DNA of 64,000 nucleotides from Antarcticimicrobium sediminis (GTDB taxonomy: Bacteria; Pseudomonadota; Alphaproteobacteria; Rhodobacterales; Rhodobacteraceae). Within the stretch, counting starts at the first letter, position 1; each line of letters opens with the position of its first letter. The stretch is taken from contig NZ_SMFP01000001.1 of assembly GCF_004348975.1 (NCBI RefSeq), forward strand, positions 628,701 to 692,700, in the 5' to 3' direction. The notes beneath the pieces are model-generated. The model saw only the letters and a list, made by a program, of their open reading frames with translations, was not told the origin of the DNA and ran no database searches. Positions 26,789 through 36,221 of this stretch are shown here, in pieces. Both the position numbers and the translations under genes were made by a program.

Positions 26789-28108
26789 ATGCCGACCGGG
26801 CTTTTGATCCTTCTCTACCTCGTCGCGGCCCTGCTGCCGCTGGGTCTGGCTTGGGCGCAAGGGCTGACGCCACGCCCGCTTGTTGATGAACTGGCCTCGG
26901 GGGCGGGGATTCTCGCGCTGACGGTAATCCTTGCCGAATTCCTGTTGTTGGGCCGCTATCGCTTTGTGGCGCGGCGGCTGGGCACCGACATCGTGATGCG
27001 CATGCACCAGCTGCTGGCGCGCGGGGCGGCGATTCTGGCGCTTGTGCATCCCTTTCTCTACACCACCCGCCGTGCGCCAGCGCCCGACTGGGACAGCCAT
27101 CGGCAATTCTTCGTCACGGCGGATTTCTCGGCGCTCTGGCCCGGCATCATCGCTTGGCTGCTGCTGCCCGCGCTGGTGCTGATGGCGATCGGGCGCTCCA
27201 CGCTGGGGTTTCGCTACGAGACCTGGCGGATGCTGCATGGGCTGGGCGCCGCCCTGATCGCGGGGTTCGCCGTGTTGCATGCCCTGCGCGCCGGTCGCTA
27301 CAGCGCCGATCCGGCGATGAGTATCGTGTGGCTCGCGCTGCTGGGCATCGCGCTGTTCGCGCTGGCCTATGTCTATGTTCTGACCCCACTGGTGCAACTG
27401 CGCCGCCCCTGGCGGGTAAGCGCGGTCACCCCCGTGGCCCTGAAAACATGGGAGGTTTCGCTGCGCCCCGCGCGCAATTTCCCCTTTCGCTATCACGCCG
27501 GGCAGTTTGCCTGGCTCAACATTGGGACAAACCCGTTCGGCCTCTGGGAAAACCCGTTCTCAATCAGCTCGGCCCCCTCGGCCGGGCCTGAACTGCGCTT
27601 CCTGATCAAGGAGCTGGGCGATTTCACCGATACCATCGGACAGATCAAACCGGGCTGCCGCGCCTATCTCGACGGCCCGCATGGGCACCTGAGCGTCACC
27701 GGTCACAGCGCCCCCGGCATCGCCCTGATCGCGGGCGGCGTCGGGATCGCGCCGATGCTCGCCACCCTGCGCGAGCTTCACGCGCGCAACGATCCCCGCC
27801 CCACGGCGCTGATCTATGGCAATCGCACCGAAGAACAGATCGCCTGCCGCGCCGAGTTGGAGAGCATCGCAAGCGAGCACGGCACCCGCCTGACCCATGT
27901 GCTCAGCGCACCGCCCAAGGACTGGCACGGCGCAACCGGGATGGTATCACCCGATCTGTTGCGCGCCCATTTCAGCGACCCCGAACACAAGCGCTGGCTC
28001 TACGTGCTCTGCGGCCCGGCCCCGATGCTGGAGGCGGTGGAGGATGCCTTGATCGAGCTTGGCATTCCGTCGCGCAACATCCTGTCCGAAAGGTTCAGCT
28101 ATGATTAG
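26789..28108 (+). CDS. Ferric reductase-like transmembrane flavoprotein
   Basis: 439 residues: an N-terminal six-segment heme-type membrane domain (about 1-205; candidate heme histidines in MHQLLARG, LVHPFLY, MLHGLG and AVLHALRAG) fused to a ferredoxin-reductase-like half (about 215-439) with FAD motif NPFSISSAP and NAD(P) motif GGVGIAPML plus the C-terminal CGPAPM. It likely moves electrons across the membrane from NAD(P)H. Start ATG 26789: GGAGGG is 8 bases upstream. Its end overlaps a 38-residue gene. Confidence 0.9.
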   Translation: MPTGLLILLYLVAALLPLGLAWAQGLTPRPLVDELASGAGILALTVILAEFLLLGRYRFVARRLGTDIVMRMHQLLARGAAILALVHPFLYTTRRAPAPDWDSHRQFFVTADFSALWPGIIAWLLLPALVLMAIGRSTLGFRYETWRMLHGLGAALIAGFAVLHALRAGRYSADPAMSIVWLALLGIALFALAYVYVLTPLVQLRRPWRVSAVTPVALKTWEVSLRPARNFPFRYHAGQFAWLNIGTNPFGLWENPFSISSAPSAGPELRFLIKELGDFTDTIGQIKPGCRAYLDGPHGHLSVTGHSAPGIALIAGGVGIAPMLATLRELHARNDPRPTALIYGNRTEEQIACRAELESIASEHGTRLTHVLSAPPKDWHGATGMVSPDLLRAHFSDPEHKRWLYVLCGPAPMLEAVEDALIELGIPSRNILSERFSYD

Positions 28109-28217
28109 ATGGCTGTCGCGCCTGCCGTTGCGGCGGCGCATCGCACTGGCCTTTGCCGGCCTGAACGCTGTGGGCCTGCTGGCCCTGCTGGCCTTTGCCT
28201 TTCGCGGGCTGTTCTAG
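28101..28217 (+). CDS. Tiny single-span membrane protein overlapping the flavoprotein gene
   Basis: A 38-residue reading frame in a different frame from the reductase, starting at an ATG eight bases before the reductase stop ends. AAAGG lies seven bases upstream. It has a basic N-terminus (WLSRLPLRRRIALAF) and one hydrophobic helix (LNAVGLLALLAFAF). It may be a small subunit or stabiliser of the reductase. No family is recognised, and it could be chance, but the ribosome site, overlap and strong hydrophobic, basic pattern argue for a gene. Confidence 0.5.
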   Translation: MIRWLSRLPLRRRIALAFAGLNAVGLLALLAFAFRGLF

Positions 28218-28412
28218 GGCCCAAACCCCACGCATTTCCAAAGGCGGACCGGCCAGCCCCGGTTTGTGGACAGTCTGTGCATAACTCAGGCGCCAGCGCC
28301 CTAAATCGCCTTAATTGAGCCCCACAATCCACAGAATAGACATATATTTCTTGTGTCGCGCACTGGCTCTTGTGAGCTTACCATTTGCGAACCTGGGGGA
28401 CAGGAAAGCGGA

Positions 28413-28817
28413 ATGGAGGACAAAATGCTCCCGACACCAACACGGCACGCGGTGGCCACCCAGGCCTCGGCGACCAGCACGGCCCCAGCCCAGGCCCAAC
28501 CAGACGCCGCGGATCCCGACAGCCCCCCGATCGACAGTGAATCGGCAACCCTTCTGCGCTGCTGGCTCCAGCCGCTGATCGCTGGCGCGTCCAGTTGGGT
28601 GGACCTGAACGACACCTTGGGAAAACATGGCTACGCGCTGGCCTTCCGCGAGGGGCGGCTTTGCCTGACCCGTGGCCCGGGCGGGGCCTGCATCTGTTCG
28701 ATGCGTTATCTCGGCGCGGGCCTGCGCGAGCTTTCCGCGCGCCTTGGCCGTCCCGCCGTGCGCCCCCTGCCCGGCCTCTCCGCCGCCGGGGTGCTCTGCG
28801 CCCGACCGCGGGGCTGA
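28413..28817 (+). CDS. Hypothetical protein, possible relaxase-type C-terminal fold
   Basis: 134 residues: an Ala/Thr/Pro-rich first third (about 1-50), then a compact module LLRCWLQPLIAGASSWVDLNDTLGKHGYALAFREGRLCLTRGPGGACICSMRYLGAGLRELSARLGRPAVRPL. The pattern W-x-DL...LGKHGYALAFREGRL...ARLG is vaguely like C-terminal regions of mobilisation relaxases; this is a weak resemblance and not a family assignment. Two starts are plausible: ATG 28413 (AGGAA 7 bases upstream) or ATG 28425 (GGAGGA 4 bases upstream). It stands alone between convergent and divergent neighbours. Confidence 0.6.
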   Translation: MEDKMLPTPTRHAVATQASATSTAPAQAQPDAADPDSPPIDSESATLLRCWLQPLIAGASSWVDLNDTLGKHGYALAFREGRLCLTRGPGGACICSMRYLGAGLRELSARLGRPAVRPLPGLSAAGVLCARPRG

Positions 28818-28856
28818 GCCAACAACAAGGGCCGGCCCCCTGTGGACCCGGCCCCG

Positions 28857-28878
28857 CTTCTTCTTGTTGTAAATACTC
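28857..28878 (-). repeat. Dispersed intergenic motif, copy 2
   Basis: Read on the minus strand it begins GAGTATTTACAACAAGAA and ends GAAG, 20 of 22 identical to copy 1 at 10094-10115. It lies between convergent gene ends, just past the stop of proS (28925) and on the proS strand, the same relation copy 1 has to its upstream gene. Confidence 0.6.
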
Positions 28879-28924
28879 TCGCCGAAGGCGTCCCCGGCCG
28901 AGGCGACCGCCCCCGCCGAACCGC

Positions 28925-30319
28925 CTACATCCAGGTGTGGAACGACCGTTTCGCCATCGGCTCCCAATGGGGCGAGGCCTCGTGATGCGGCTGATAGATC
29001 TCGGCCACCTTCTTGACGGCCTCTTCCGCGCTCATCTCCACGCTCTCCCCGGTGCGGCGGCTGGTCAATTCCACCACCCCGTTCTTCAACCCGCGCGGGC
29101 CGACCGTGATCCGCCACGGCAGGCCGATCAGATCCATGGTCGCGAATTTTCCGCCAGCGCGTTCCTTGCGATCATCATACAGCGGATCCAGCCCCACGGC
29201 GCGCAGCGCGGCATAGATCTGATTGCAGGCCGCATCCACGTCCTCATCGCCCTGCTTGAGATTGACGATGCCGCAATGGAACGGCGTCACGCCCTCGGGC
29301 CAGATGATGCCCTTGTCGTCATGGCTGGCCTCGATGATGGCGCCGACCAGACGGCTGACGCCGATCCCGTGGCTGCCCATGTGAACCGGCACCGGCTTGC
29401 CATCCGGCCCCTGCACCGTGGCGCCCATCGGCTCGGAATACTTGGTCCCGAAATAAAAGATCTGGCCAACCTCGATGCCACGCGCGCTGCGGCGACGGGC
29501 CTCGGGGATCTGGTTGAACAGCGCCTCGTCATGGGTTTCATCCGTGCGGGCATAAAGCGCGGTGAATTCCTCCATGATCGACTGGCACTGGGGTTTGTCG
29601 TCATAGTCGATCTCGCGCGCGCCCAGACGGATATCGGTCACCGCGTTGTCATAAAACACCTCCGACTCGCCGGTATCGGCCAGCACCAGGAATTCATGGG
29701 TGTCATCGCCGCCGATCGGGCCACTGTCGGCGCGCATCGGCAGCGCCTGCAAGCCCATCCGCTCATAGGTGCGCAGATAGCTGACCAGATGGCGGTTATA
29801 GGCGTGCAGCGCATCCTCTTTCGTCAGGTCGAAGGTATAGCCGTCTTTCATAAAGAATTCGCGCCCCCGCATCACGCCAAAGCGCGGGCGGATCTCGTCG
29901 CGGAATTTCCACTGGATATGATACAGCGTCAGCGGCAGATCCTTGTAGCTGCTGACATGGGCGCGGAAGATGTCGGTGATCACCTCTTCATTGGTGGGCC
30001 CATAGAGCATGTCGCGCCCGTGCCGGTCGGTAATCCGCAGCATTTCCTCGCCGTAATCATCATAGCGGCCCGATTCCCGCCACAGGTCCGCCGATTGCAG
30101 CGTCGGCATCAAAAGCGGGATATGCCCGGCGCGCTGCTGCTCTTCATGGACGATGTTTTCCAGCTTGCGCAGCACCTTGAACCCCAGCGGCAGCCAGGAA
30201 TAGATCCCTGCGGTCTGCTGTTTGATCATGCCAGCGCGCAGCATATAGCGGTGGCTGACGATCTGGGCCTCGGCGGGGTTTTCTTTCAGAACAGGCAGAA
30301 AATAGCGGCTCAGGCGCAT
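28925..30319 (-). CDS. proS: Prolyl-tRNA synthetase (short alphaproteobacterial type)
   Basis: A 464-residue class II aminoacyl-tRNA synthetase charging tRNA-Pro. Motif 1 region is near [29 protein letters not shown], motif 2 in [25 protein letters not shown] and motif 3 at [14 protein letters not shown], followed by the anticodon-binding domain (about 350-440). There is no insertion editing domain between motifs 2 and 3, which is the alphaproteobacterial form. The C-terminal tail after AVKKVAEIY is about fifteen residues longer than I expect. Start ATG 30319. Confidence 0.96.
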   Translation of the reverse strand: MRLSRYFLPVLKENPAEAQIVSHRYMLRAGMIKQQTAGIYSWLPLGFKVLRKLENIVHEEQQRAGHIPLLMPTLQSADLWRESGRYDDYGEEMLRITDRHGRDMLYGPTNEEVITDIFRAHVSSYKDLPLTLYHIQWKFRDEIRPRFGVMRGREFFMKDGYTFDLTKEDALHAYNRHLVSYLRTYERMGLQALPMRADSGPIGGDDTHEFLVLADTGESEVFYDNAVTDIRLGAREIDYDDKPQCQSIMEEFTALYARTDETHDEALFNQIPEARRRSARGIEVGQIFYFGTKYSEPMGATVQGPDGKPVPVHMGSHGIGVSRLVGAIIEASHDDKGIIWPEGVTPFHCGIVNLKQGDEDVDAACNQIYAALRAVGLDPLYDDRKERAGGKFATMDLIGLPWRITVGPRGLKNGVVELTSRRTGESVEMSAEEAVKKVAEIYQPHHEASPHWEPMAKRSFHTWM

Positions 30320-30493
30320 GGATAATCCTTCCGGGAACGCTTTTTTTCGGGTCTAAGCCAATCCGGGCGGGCAGGCAATCGGCAAGACAATCGCCCCGTC
30401 GATCACTGCAGCCCCCGCGCACGTCGCGAAACGCCGACCTTGCAACGCCCGCGTCAATGGGCGAAGGAATGGAGGGCACAATCAGGGGCGCGC

Positions 30494-31561
30494 ATGTCAC
30501 TTCCGGTCAGGGATCAGCTCAGATACTGGGGCATCGTCTTGGCGGTGTGCGCGCTGATTCTGTGGTTTCTTGGCAATGTGTTACTGCCCTTTGTGCTGGG
30601 CGGGGCGATCGCCTATTTCCTTGATCCGGTGGCCGACAGGCTGCAACGCGCCGGGTGTTCGCGGGCCTTGGCCACGGGGATCATCACCATCGCGGCCACG
30701 GTGATCTTTGTCGTCATGGCGCTGCTGGTGGTGCCGACGCTGATCAGTCAGGCGGTCGACCTGATCAACATTGCGCCACAACTGTTCCAAGAATTGCAAA
30801 CCTTTCTGACCGAACGGTTCCCGTCTTTGATTGAGCCGGATTCTACCCTGCGCCTATCGCTCAACACGGTGGGCGAGACCATCCGCTCCAAAGGTGGAGA
30901 GCTGTTAAACACGGTTCTGAGTTCGGCCCTGTCCATCGTCAACATCGCGGTGCTTTTCGTCGTGGTGCCGGTGGTTGCGATCTATCTGCTGCTGGACTGG
31001 GACCACATGATCGCCACATTGGACGGGCTGCTGCCGCGCGATCATGCGCCGGTCATCCGCCGATTGGCGAGCGAGGTCGACAAGACGCTGTCCTCCTTCG
31101 TGCGCGGCATGGGGACCGTCTGCCTGATCCTGGGCACCTATTACGCGGTGGCGCTGATGCTGGTGGGGCTGCAATTCGGCCTCGTGGTTGGCTTCATCGC
31201 CGGGATCCTCACCTTTATTCCCTATGTCGGGGCCATCGTCGGCGGCCTGCTGGCGATCGGTCTGGCGCTGTTCCAGTTCTGGGGCGAATGGTGGTGGATT
31301 GCCGCGGTGGCGGTGATTTTCCAGCTTGGCCAGTTCGCCGAGGGCAATCTCCTGACCCCGAGGCTAGTTGGCAAGTCCATCGGTCTGCACCCGGTCTGGC
31401 TGATCCTTGCGCTGTCGGTCTTCGGATCGCTGTTCGGCTTCGTCGGGATGTTGGTGGCCGTGCCCGTCGCTGCCGCGCTTGGGGTTTTCGCCCGCTTCGC
31501 GATGGAGCAATATCGCAGCAGCCTGCTCTACTGGGGCACCACCGATCAGGACGCAGAGTGA
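30494..31561 (+). CDS. AI-2E family transporter (PerM-like permease)
   Basis: A 355-residue membrane protein of the AI-2E/PerM family with about eight hydrophobic segments, for example YWGIVLAVCALILWFLGNVLLPFVLGGAIAYFLDP at the start and FGLVVGFIAGILTFIPYVGAIVGGLLAIGLALFQ later. The family exports varied substrates; the exact cargo is not known. Start ATG 30494 with AGGGGCG upstream; a longer reading adds a basic leader without a ribosome site. Its stop overlaps the hdaA start area (one base apart), so the two are likely co-expressed. Confidence 0.85.
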   Translation: MSLPVRDQLRYWGIVLAVCALILWFLGNVLLPFVLGGAIAYFLDPVADRLQRAGCSRALATGIITIAATVIFVVMALLVVPTLISQAVDLINIAPQLFQELQTFLTERFPSLIEPDSTLRLSLNTVGETIRSKGGELLNTVLSSALSIVNIAVLFVVVPVVAIYLLLDWDHMIATLDGLLPRDHAPVIRRLASEVDKTLSSFVRGMGTVCLILGTYYAVALMLVGLQFGLVVGFIAGILTFIPYVGAIVGGLLAIGLALFQFWGEWWWIAAVAVIFQLGQFAEGNLLTPRLVGKSIGLHPVWLILALSVFGSLFGFVGMLVAVPVAAALGVFARFAMEQYRSSLLYWGTTDQDAE

Positions 31562-31562
31562 T

Positions 31563-32252
31563 ATGGCCGAACAGCTGAGTTTTGATTTGCCGGTGCGTCA
31601 AGCCTTGGGGCGCGAGGATTTCTTTGTCTCGCCCGCCAACGCGCTGGCGGTGGCTATGGTCGAAGGCGTCCCCCCCTGGTCCGGCGGGCGGCTGGTGCTG
31701 AGCGGTCCGGCGCGGTCGGGAAAGACCCACCTGACCCATGTCTGGGCGGCCGAAACCGGGGCGCAGATCGTCTCGGCCAGCAGCCTGCGCGACGAGGATG
31801 CGCCACTGCTGGCCCGGGGACCGGTCGCCGTCGAGGACGTGCCAGAGATCGCGCGGGACATGACGGCGCAAAAGGCACTGTTTCACCTCTATAATCTGGT
31901 CCTGAGCGAGGGACATGCGCTGTTGCTGACCGGGCGGCTGGATCCGGCGCTGTGGCAGCTGGGCCTGCCCGATCTGCAAAGCCGGATGCAATCGGCACAG
32001 CATGTGGCGCTAAGCCCCCCCGACGACGCGCTGCTGATGGCGATTCTGACCAAGCTTTTCTCAGACCGGCAACTGGCTCCGAAACCCGATGTCATTCCCT
32101 ATCTGGTGGCGCGGATGGACCGCACCTTTGCCGCCGCCGAAGCAATTGTCGAACGGCTGGACCGCGCCGCGCTGGCCGAAGGGCGCACCCTGACCCGCGT
32201 GCTGGCCGCGCGACTGCTGGACAGCGACTCCCCCCCAGAGGAAACCGAGTAG
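31563..32252 (+). CDS. hdaA: DnaA regulatory inactivator HdaA
   Basis: A 229-residue DnaA-like AAA+ protein (N-terminal QLSFDLPVRQALGREDFFVSPAN carries the clamp-binding QLSFDL motif). Walker A is GPARSGKTH, Walker B-like VAVEDVPE and sensor regions TGRLDP follow. HdaA works with the beta clamp to hydrolyse ATP bound to DnaA and so limit re-initiation in Alphaproteobacteria. The ATG is at 31563, a base after the stop of the permease gene. Confidence 0.92.
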   Translation: MAEQLSFDLPVRQALGREDFFVSPANALAVAMVEGVPPWSGGRLVLSGPARSGKTHLTHVWAAETGAQIVSASSLRDEDAPLLARGPVAVEDVPEIARDMTAQKALFHLYNLVLSEGHALLLTGRLDPALWQLGLPDLQSRMQSAQHVALSPPDDALLMAILTKLFSDRQLAPKPDVIPYLVARMDRTFAAAEAIVERLDRAALAEGRTLTRVLAARLLDSDSPPEETE

Positions 32253-32332
32253 TGAAACAGATGGCCCGGACCGCCGCGATTGACCCGCCCCGACCGATCC
32301 CGCATCCTGAACCGGTAAGATCAAGGGACGCC

Positions 32333-33877
32333 ATGACGCTGCACCCGGAACCTGAAACGCCCGACTGGGGCCCATTTGGCCGCCCGTTGTTCAAAGACGC
32401 CAGTGCCCGTGCCCTGTCCCGGGTCGGCGTGGTGGATGTTGGATCGAACTCGGTCCGGCTGGTTGTGTTTGATGGCGCGGCGCGCTCTCCTGCCTATTTC
32501 TATAACGAAAAGATCATGTGTGCCCTCGGGGCCGGGCTGTCGGAAACCGGTCGGCTCAATCCCGAGGGGCGCGCCCGCGCGCTGTCGGCCCTGAACCGGT
32601 TTCAGCATCTGGCACTGGGGATGGGGCTGCCGCAGCTCTCGGTGGTGGCCACGGCAGCGGTGCGCGACGCCGAGGACGGGCCAGACTTCTGCGCCGAGGT
32701 GGCGCGCGTCACCGGACTCAAGATCTGGGTGATCGACGGCGAGGAAGAGGCGCGGCTCTCGGCGCAGGGGGTGCTTCTGGGCTGGCCGGGCTCCTATGGG
32801 CTGGTCTGCGACATCGGCGGCTCGTCGATGGAGCTGGCCGAAATTGCTGGCGGCCGCGTGGGGCGGCGCCTGACCTCGCCCTTGGGGCCGCTGAAGCTGC
32901 GCGATGTCAAGGGCGGTCGACGCGGGCGCAAGGCCCATATCAAGACCGTTCTGGAAGATCTGAAAGAACGGATGGGCCCGCAGCGTGACCGGCTGTTTCT
33001 GGTCGGCGGCAGTTGGCGCGCCATTGCGCGGATCGACATGGCGCGGCGCGGCTATCCGCTCAAGGTGCTGCACGAATACCGCATGACCGCGAAATCGGTG
33101 CGCGAAACCGCGCGCTACATCGAGACCAGCGATCTTGACAGCCTGCGCGCAGAAGCCGGAGTCTCTGCCGCGCGGATGGCACTGGTGCCCTATGCGATGG
33201 ACGTGCTGAACCGGCTGGTGCGCTGCTTTAAACCCAAGGATATCGCAGTTTCAAGCTATGGCATCCGCGAGGGGCTGTTGTATGAACAAATGCCGCAGCA
33301 GCTGCGCGACCGCGATCCGCTGATCGAGGCGTGCTATTTCGCCGAAGACAAGGATGCCCGCCTGCCCGGCTTCGGCAAGACCCTGTTCAATTTCGTCACG
33401 CCCCTGTTCCCCCAGGCACCGCAGGCACAACTGAGGCTGATCAAGGCCGCCTGCCTGCTGCATGACGTCAGCTGGCGCGCCCATCCCGATTATCGCGCCG
33501 AGGTCTGTTTCGACTATGCCACCCGCGCCAATCTGGGCGGGCTGAAACATGCCGAGCGGGTGTTTCTGGGTCTGGCCCTGCAACACCGCTATCGCAACAA
33601 GCGCGAGGGCGAACGCTTTACCCCGCTCTATTCCCTGCTGGATGAAAAAGGGCAGAAACAGGCGGAAATTCTGGGCAAGGCGATGCGGTTCGGCGCGATG
33701 TTCGTGATGAAACCCGATGCCGATATCGGCGGCCTGCGTTGGTTCCCGAAGAAGCGGAAACTGGAGCTTACACTGCCCGAGGAGTCTCGTCCGCTTTTTG
33801 GCGAGGTGGTCGAGGCACGGCTGATGTCACTGGCGCAATCGCTTGAGGCAGAGGTCGAGGTTAAGACCCGCAGCTGA
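32333..33877 (+). CDS. Ppx/GppA phosphatase family (exopolyphosphatase-like)
   Basis: 514 residues. N-terminal actin-like ATPase fold with VVDVGSNSVRLVVFDG (phosphate loop 1), ATAAVRDAEDG, EEEARLSAQG and the second loop VCDIGGSSMELAEI. After residue 320 the C-terminal helical part (LHDVSWRAHPDYRAEVCF, including a HD-like LLHD) follows. It hydrolyses polyphosphate or pppGpp. Start ATG 32333 has AAGGGA nearby; a GTG at 32252 in frame would add 27 residues and overlap the hdaA stop, so an alternative start cannot be excluded. Confidence 0.9.
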   Translation: MTLHPEPETPDWGPFGRPLFKDASARALSRVGVVDVGSNSVRLVVFDGAARSPAYFYNEKIMCALGAGLSETGRLNPEGRARALSALNRFQHLALGMGLPQLSVVATAAVRDAEDGPDFCAEVARVTGLKIWVIDGEEEARLSAQGVLLGWPGSYGLVCDIGGSSMELAEIAGGRVGRRLTSPLGPLKLRDVKGGRRGRKAHIKTVLEDLKERMGPQRDRLFLVGGSWRAIARIDMARRGYPLKVLHEYRMTAKSVRETARYIETSDLDSLRAEAGVSAARMALVPYAMDVLNRLVRCFKPKDIAVSSYGIREGLLYEQMPQQLRDRDPLIEACYFAEDKDARLPGFGKTLFNFVTPLFPQAPQAQLRLIKAACLLHDVSWRAHPDYRAEVCFDYATRANLGGLKHAERVFLGLALQHRYRNKREGERFTPLYSLLDEKGQKQAEILGKAMRFGAMFVMKPDADIGGLRWFPKKRKLELTLPEESRPLFGEVVEARLMSLAQSLEAEVEVKTRS

Positions 33878-33913
33878 TCCGGCTGGCCCCGTCTGGCCCG
33901 GCTGATCTGGCGC

Positions 33914-34315
33914 TCAGATGTCGGTCGGACCGCTTGAAGGTGCCTCGTCGCCATTCGCGTCCGGTGTCTTTTCGGGATCGGGGGCAAGGTCTGGGTCGGG
34001 GCGGCGGCGAATCAGGATATCGCCATTTGGCTGCATCTCGGGCGGATAATACAGCGTCCAGTCCTTCACCTCGTCCATCATCTCGGCCAATGCCGGACCC
34101 ATCTCTTGAAGAAAGCTGCCCATCGCCGGACCCATCCGGTCGGCGAACCCGCGCAGATCTTCCATCGCCGGGGCCATCTCGTCGCGCAGCCCTTCCATGA
34201 ACAGCTGCAAACCCTGCTCCATCATCGAGGGTTTATCTTCAGCCTCCTGCGCCAGAACAGGCGCGGCAGGACAGGCAAGAGCGAGCGTCAGGGCAAGGGC
34301 GATATGGCGTTTCAT
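33914..34315 (-). CDS. Small secreted hypothetical protein
   Basis: 133 residues: a Sec signal ending at PVLAQE, then a methionine- and glutamate-rich helical stretch (MMEQGLQLFMEGLRDEMAPAMEDLRGFADRMGPAMGSFLQEMGPALAEMMDEVKDW) with a repeating MGPAM/EMGPAL pattern, and a C-terminal Pro/Asp-rich tail. The YYPPEMQPNGDILIRRR block is conserved in Rhodobacteraceae relatives as far as I recall. No function is known. It converges with the phosphatase gene. Confidence 0.75.
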   Translation of the reverse strand: MKRHIALALTLALACPAAPVLAQEAEDKPSMMEQGLQLFMEGLRDEMAPAMEDLRGFADRMGPAMGSFLQEMGPALAEMMDEVKDWTLYYPPEMQPNGDILIRRRPDPDLAPDPEKTPDANGDEAPSSGPTDI

Positions 34316-34353
34316 GACCCCAATATAGGGGCAGAAGGGCGCGTGCGTAAGGG

Positions 34354-35367
34354 TCAGATGTCGATATCCAATGTGACCGGAAAATGGTCCGATGCGGTCA
34401 GCAGCGCATTGCGCACCTCTTCAAAAGACCAGCAGGTTTCATCCTCGAACGGATGCCAGATGCGCCACGATGGGCGCCGCGCCATCAGATCCGGCGATAC
34501 CATGATGTAATCCAGCAAGGCGTGCAAATACCGGCCTTGCGATTCGATATGGAACCGCGCGCTGGTCGGGGTTGCCGGAACATGGGCCTGAAACGCCAAC
34601 CGGGCATGTGGATCAAACATGTCCTCCCCCAACAGAACCTCGACCGAGGAGCGCCCGAACAGGTCTTCGAATTCATCTAGGCCCGGACCGTCGTTCATAT
34701 CCCCCATCAGGATCACCGACTCCCCGGCCTCGAGATGGGCGGTGAGTCGTGCCCGCAACCAGATCGCCTGCGTCAACTGCTTGCGCCGCGCCTCGATCGA
34801 TGCGCGCATGATCTGGTCGCGACTGCCCCCGCCGTGCGGCGCCTTGGATTTCAGATGCGCCCCGATCAGGCGCAGCCGGGTGCCAGCAGCCGTCACGGCG
34901 GCCAATTCCAGCGGCGGCTTGGAGAACACCACCAGATCCTCGTCCCCGTCGTTGTTCAGGTCGATACGGAACACGCTGTCGAATCGGGGAGCCTCCACGC
35001 TGCCTTTCTTGCCGGTCTCCTCTCCCCTCGGGTCGTGGTGAACGGTGATGGTATCGGGATCGTACAGCAGCGCGATCTCTTGATGGGTGTCATTGGCAAA
35101 GCCGATCACGGCGCGGCGCTGGCGCAGGTCAAAGGCGCGGGCAAAACGCTCCAGCGCCGTCACCGTGTTCTGTCGTCGCCCGGTATTGGGGGCCTCGATG
35201 ATCATCACCGCATCCGCGTCCAGCGCCGTGAACACCTTGCCCAGCGCCTCGATCTGCTGCGCGCGAGTCACATTCTTGCGCCCCGACCAGGCGTCGTCGA
35301 GCAGCAATTCATCGTCGTTTCCAAACAGGTTGGCGAACCATTCGACGTTATAGGTCGCCAGTCGCAT
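34354..35367 (-). CDS. Endonuclease/exonuclease/phosphatase (EEP) family protein
   Basis: 337 residues of the DNase I-like EEP fold. Key residues: TYNVEWFANLF at the N-terminus, metal-binding E in VMIIEAPNTGRR, GDMNDGPGLDEF (the D-x-N pair) and the final SDHFPVTLDI. No signal peptide, so it is probably cytoplasmic; the substrate (DNA, sugar phosphate or lipid) cannot be told. Its ATG overlaps the stop of the TerB/DnaJ gene by one base in the same direction, so they form an operon. Confidence 0.88.
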   Translation of the reverse strand: MRLATYNVEWFANLFGNDDELLLDDAWSGRKNVTRAQQIEALGKVFTALDADAVMIIEAPNTGRRQNTVTALERFARAFDLRQRRAVIGFANDTHQEIALLYDPDTITVHHDPRGEETGKKGSVEAPRFDSVFRIDLNNDGDEDLVVFSKPPLELAAVTAAGTRLRLIGAHLKSKAPHGGGSRDQIMRASIEARRKQLTQAIWLRARLTAHLEAGESVILMGDMNDGPGLDEFEDLFGRSSVEVLLGEDMFDPHARLAFQAHVPATPTSARFHIESQGRYLHALLDYIMVSPDLMARRPSWRIWHPFEDETCWSFEEVRNALLTASDHFPVTLDIDI

Positions 35368-36047
35368 CAGCGCTTGTCGCCGCTGATCTCGGCCCAGGCG
35401 CGGTTGATGTCCACCATGCGCCGCTCAGCCAGACGGATCGCCTCGGGCGGGACGCCGCGAGCGATCATCCGGTCGGGATGGCATTCACGCACCAACCTGC
35501 GCCAGGCTTGGCGCACCTCGGCCGCTGGGGTGCCCGGCGCGACCCCCAAAACCGCATAGGGATCGGGGTCTGCACCAGAGACAAAACGGGCCTTGAGCGC
35601 CGAGAACTCAGCCGGGCTGAGGCCAAAGATCCCGGCCACGTCCTGAAGAAAGTCATTTTCGTTCGGGTGAAAGAACCCGTCGGCCATGGCGATATGAAAC
35701 AGCCCCTCCATCAGAAAGCACAGCGTCTGACGGTCATCCTCGAACATGCGATTGATCCGCTGGGCGTATTCACGATAGCCGGCGACATCGGTGCGCGCCA
35801 TGTTGAACACGCGCGCCGCCCCGGCCTCGTCGGTCTGGGCAATCTGGAACACCTCGCGGAACGCCATCACCTCGTCGCGGGTCACCTGCCCGTCGGCCTT
35901 GGCCATCTTGGCGCCCAGCGCGATCACCGCGATGGCGAACCCGACGCTGCGCTGCGGCGGTGTGCGCAGCCGATCGAACACCTCTGTCAGGCTTTCGCCC
36001 TGGCGCAGCGCGGTCAGCGCATCGGCTATGCGGTTCCAGATCGACAT
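35367..36047 (-). CDS. TerB-like plus J-domain co-chaperone (DjlA-type)
   Basis: 226 residues: an N-terminal TerB/DjlA-like helical region (about 30-150; AVIALGAKMAKADGQVTRDEVMAFR) and a C-terminal J domain (about 165-226; PYAVLGVAPGTPAAEVRQAWRRLVRECHPDRMIARG) with the HPD motif that stimulates DnaK. There is no N-terminal membrane segment of E. coli DjlA type. It is the first gene of a two-gene unit with the EEP gene. Confidence 0.9.
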   Translation of the reverse strand: MSIWNRIADALTALRQGESLTEVFDRLRTPPQRSVGFAIAVIALGAKMAKADGQVTRDEVMAFREVFQIAQTDEAGAARVFNMARTDVAGYREYAQRINRMFEDDRQTLCFLMEGLFHIAMADGFFHPNENDFLQDVAGIFGLSPAEFSALKARFVSGADPDPYAVLGVAPGTPAAEVRQAWRRLVRECHPDRMIARGVPPEAIRLAERRMVDINRAWAEISGDKR

Positions 36048-36221
36048 GTTTCAACTTACCCTGCCAACACGGCGGTGTCAGGTTCGGATTCCGGGCGCGG
36101 TCTGACGGATTTTCTGCGGTAGCACAAGCCCCGGACATCGGCCCTAGGCTTCGGGCAGATGCGGCGCCAGAAGATCGCGCGGCGTCACGGCCTCAGGATT
36201 AAAAACCGTACAAAATCGCGG

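Noticed and set aside
28595-30325. Long plus-strand reading frame across proS
   Set aside because: It is the antisense of a clear prolyl-tRNA synthetase in a high-GC genome; composition is Arg/His/Gln/Ala-rich, as is common for shadow frames.
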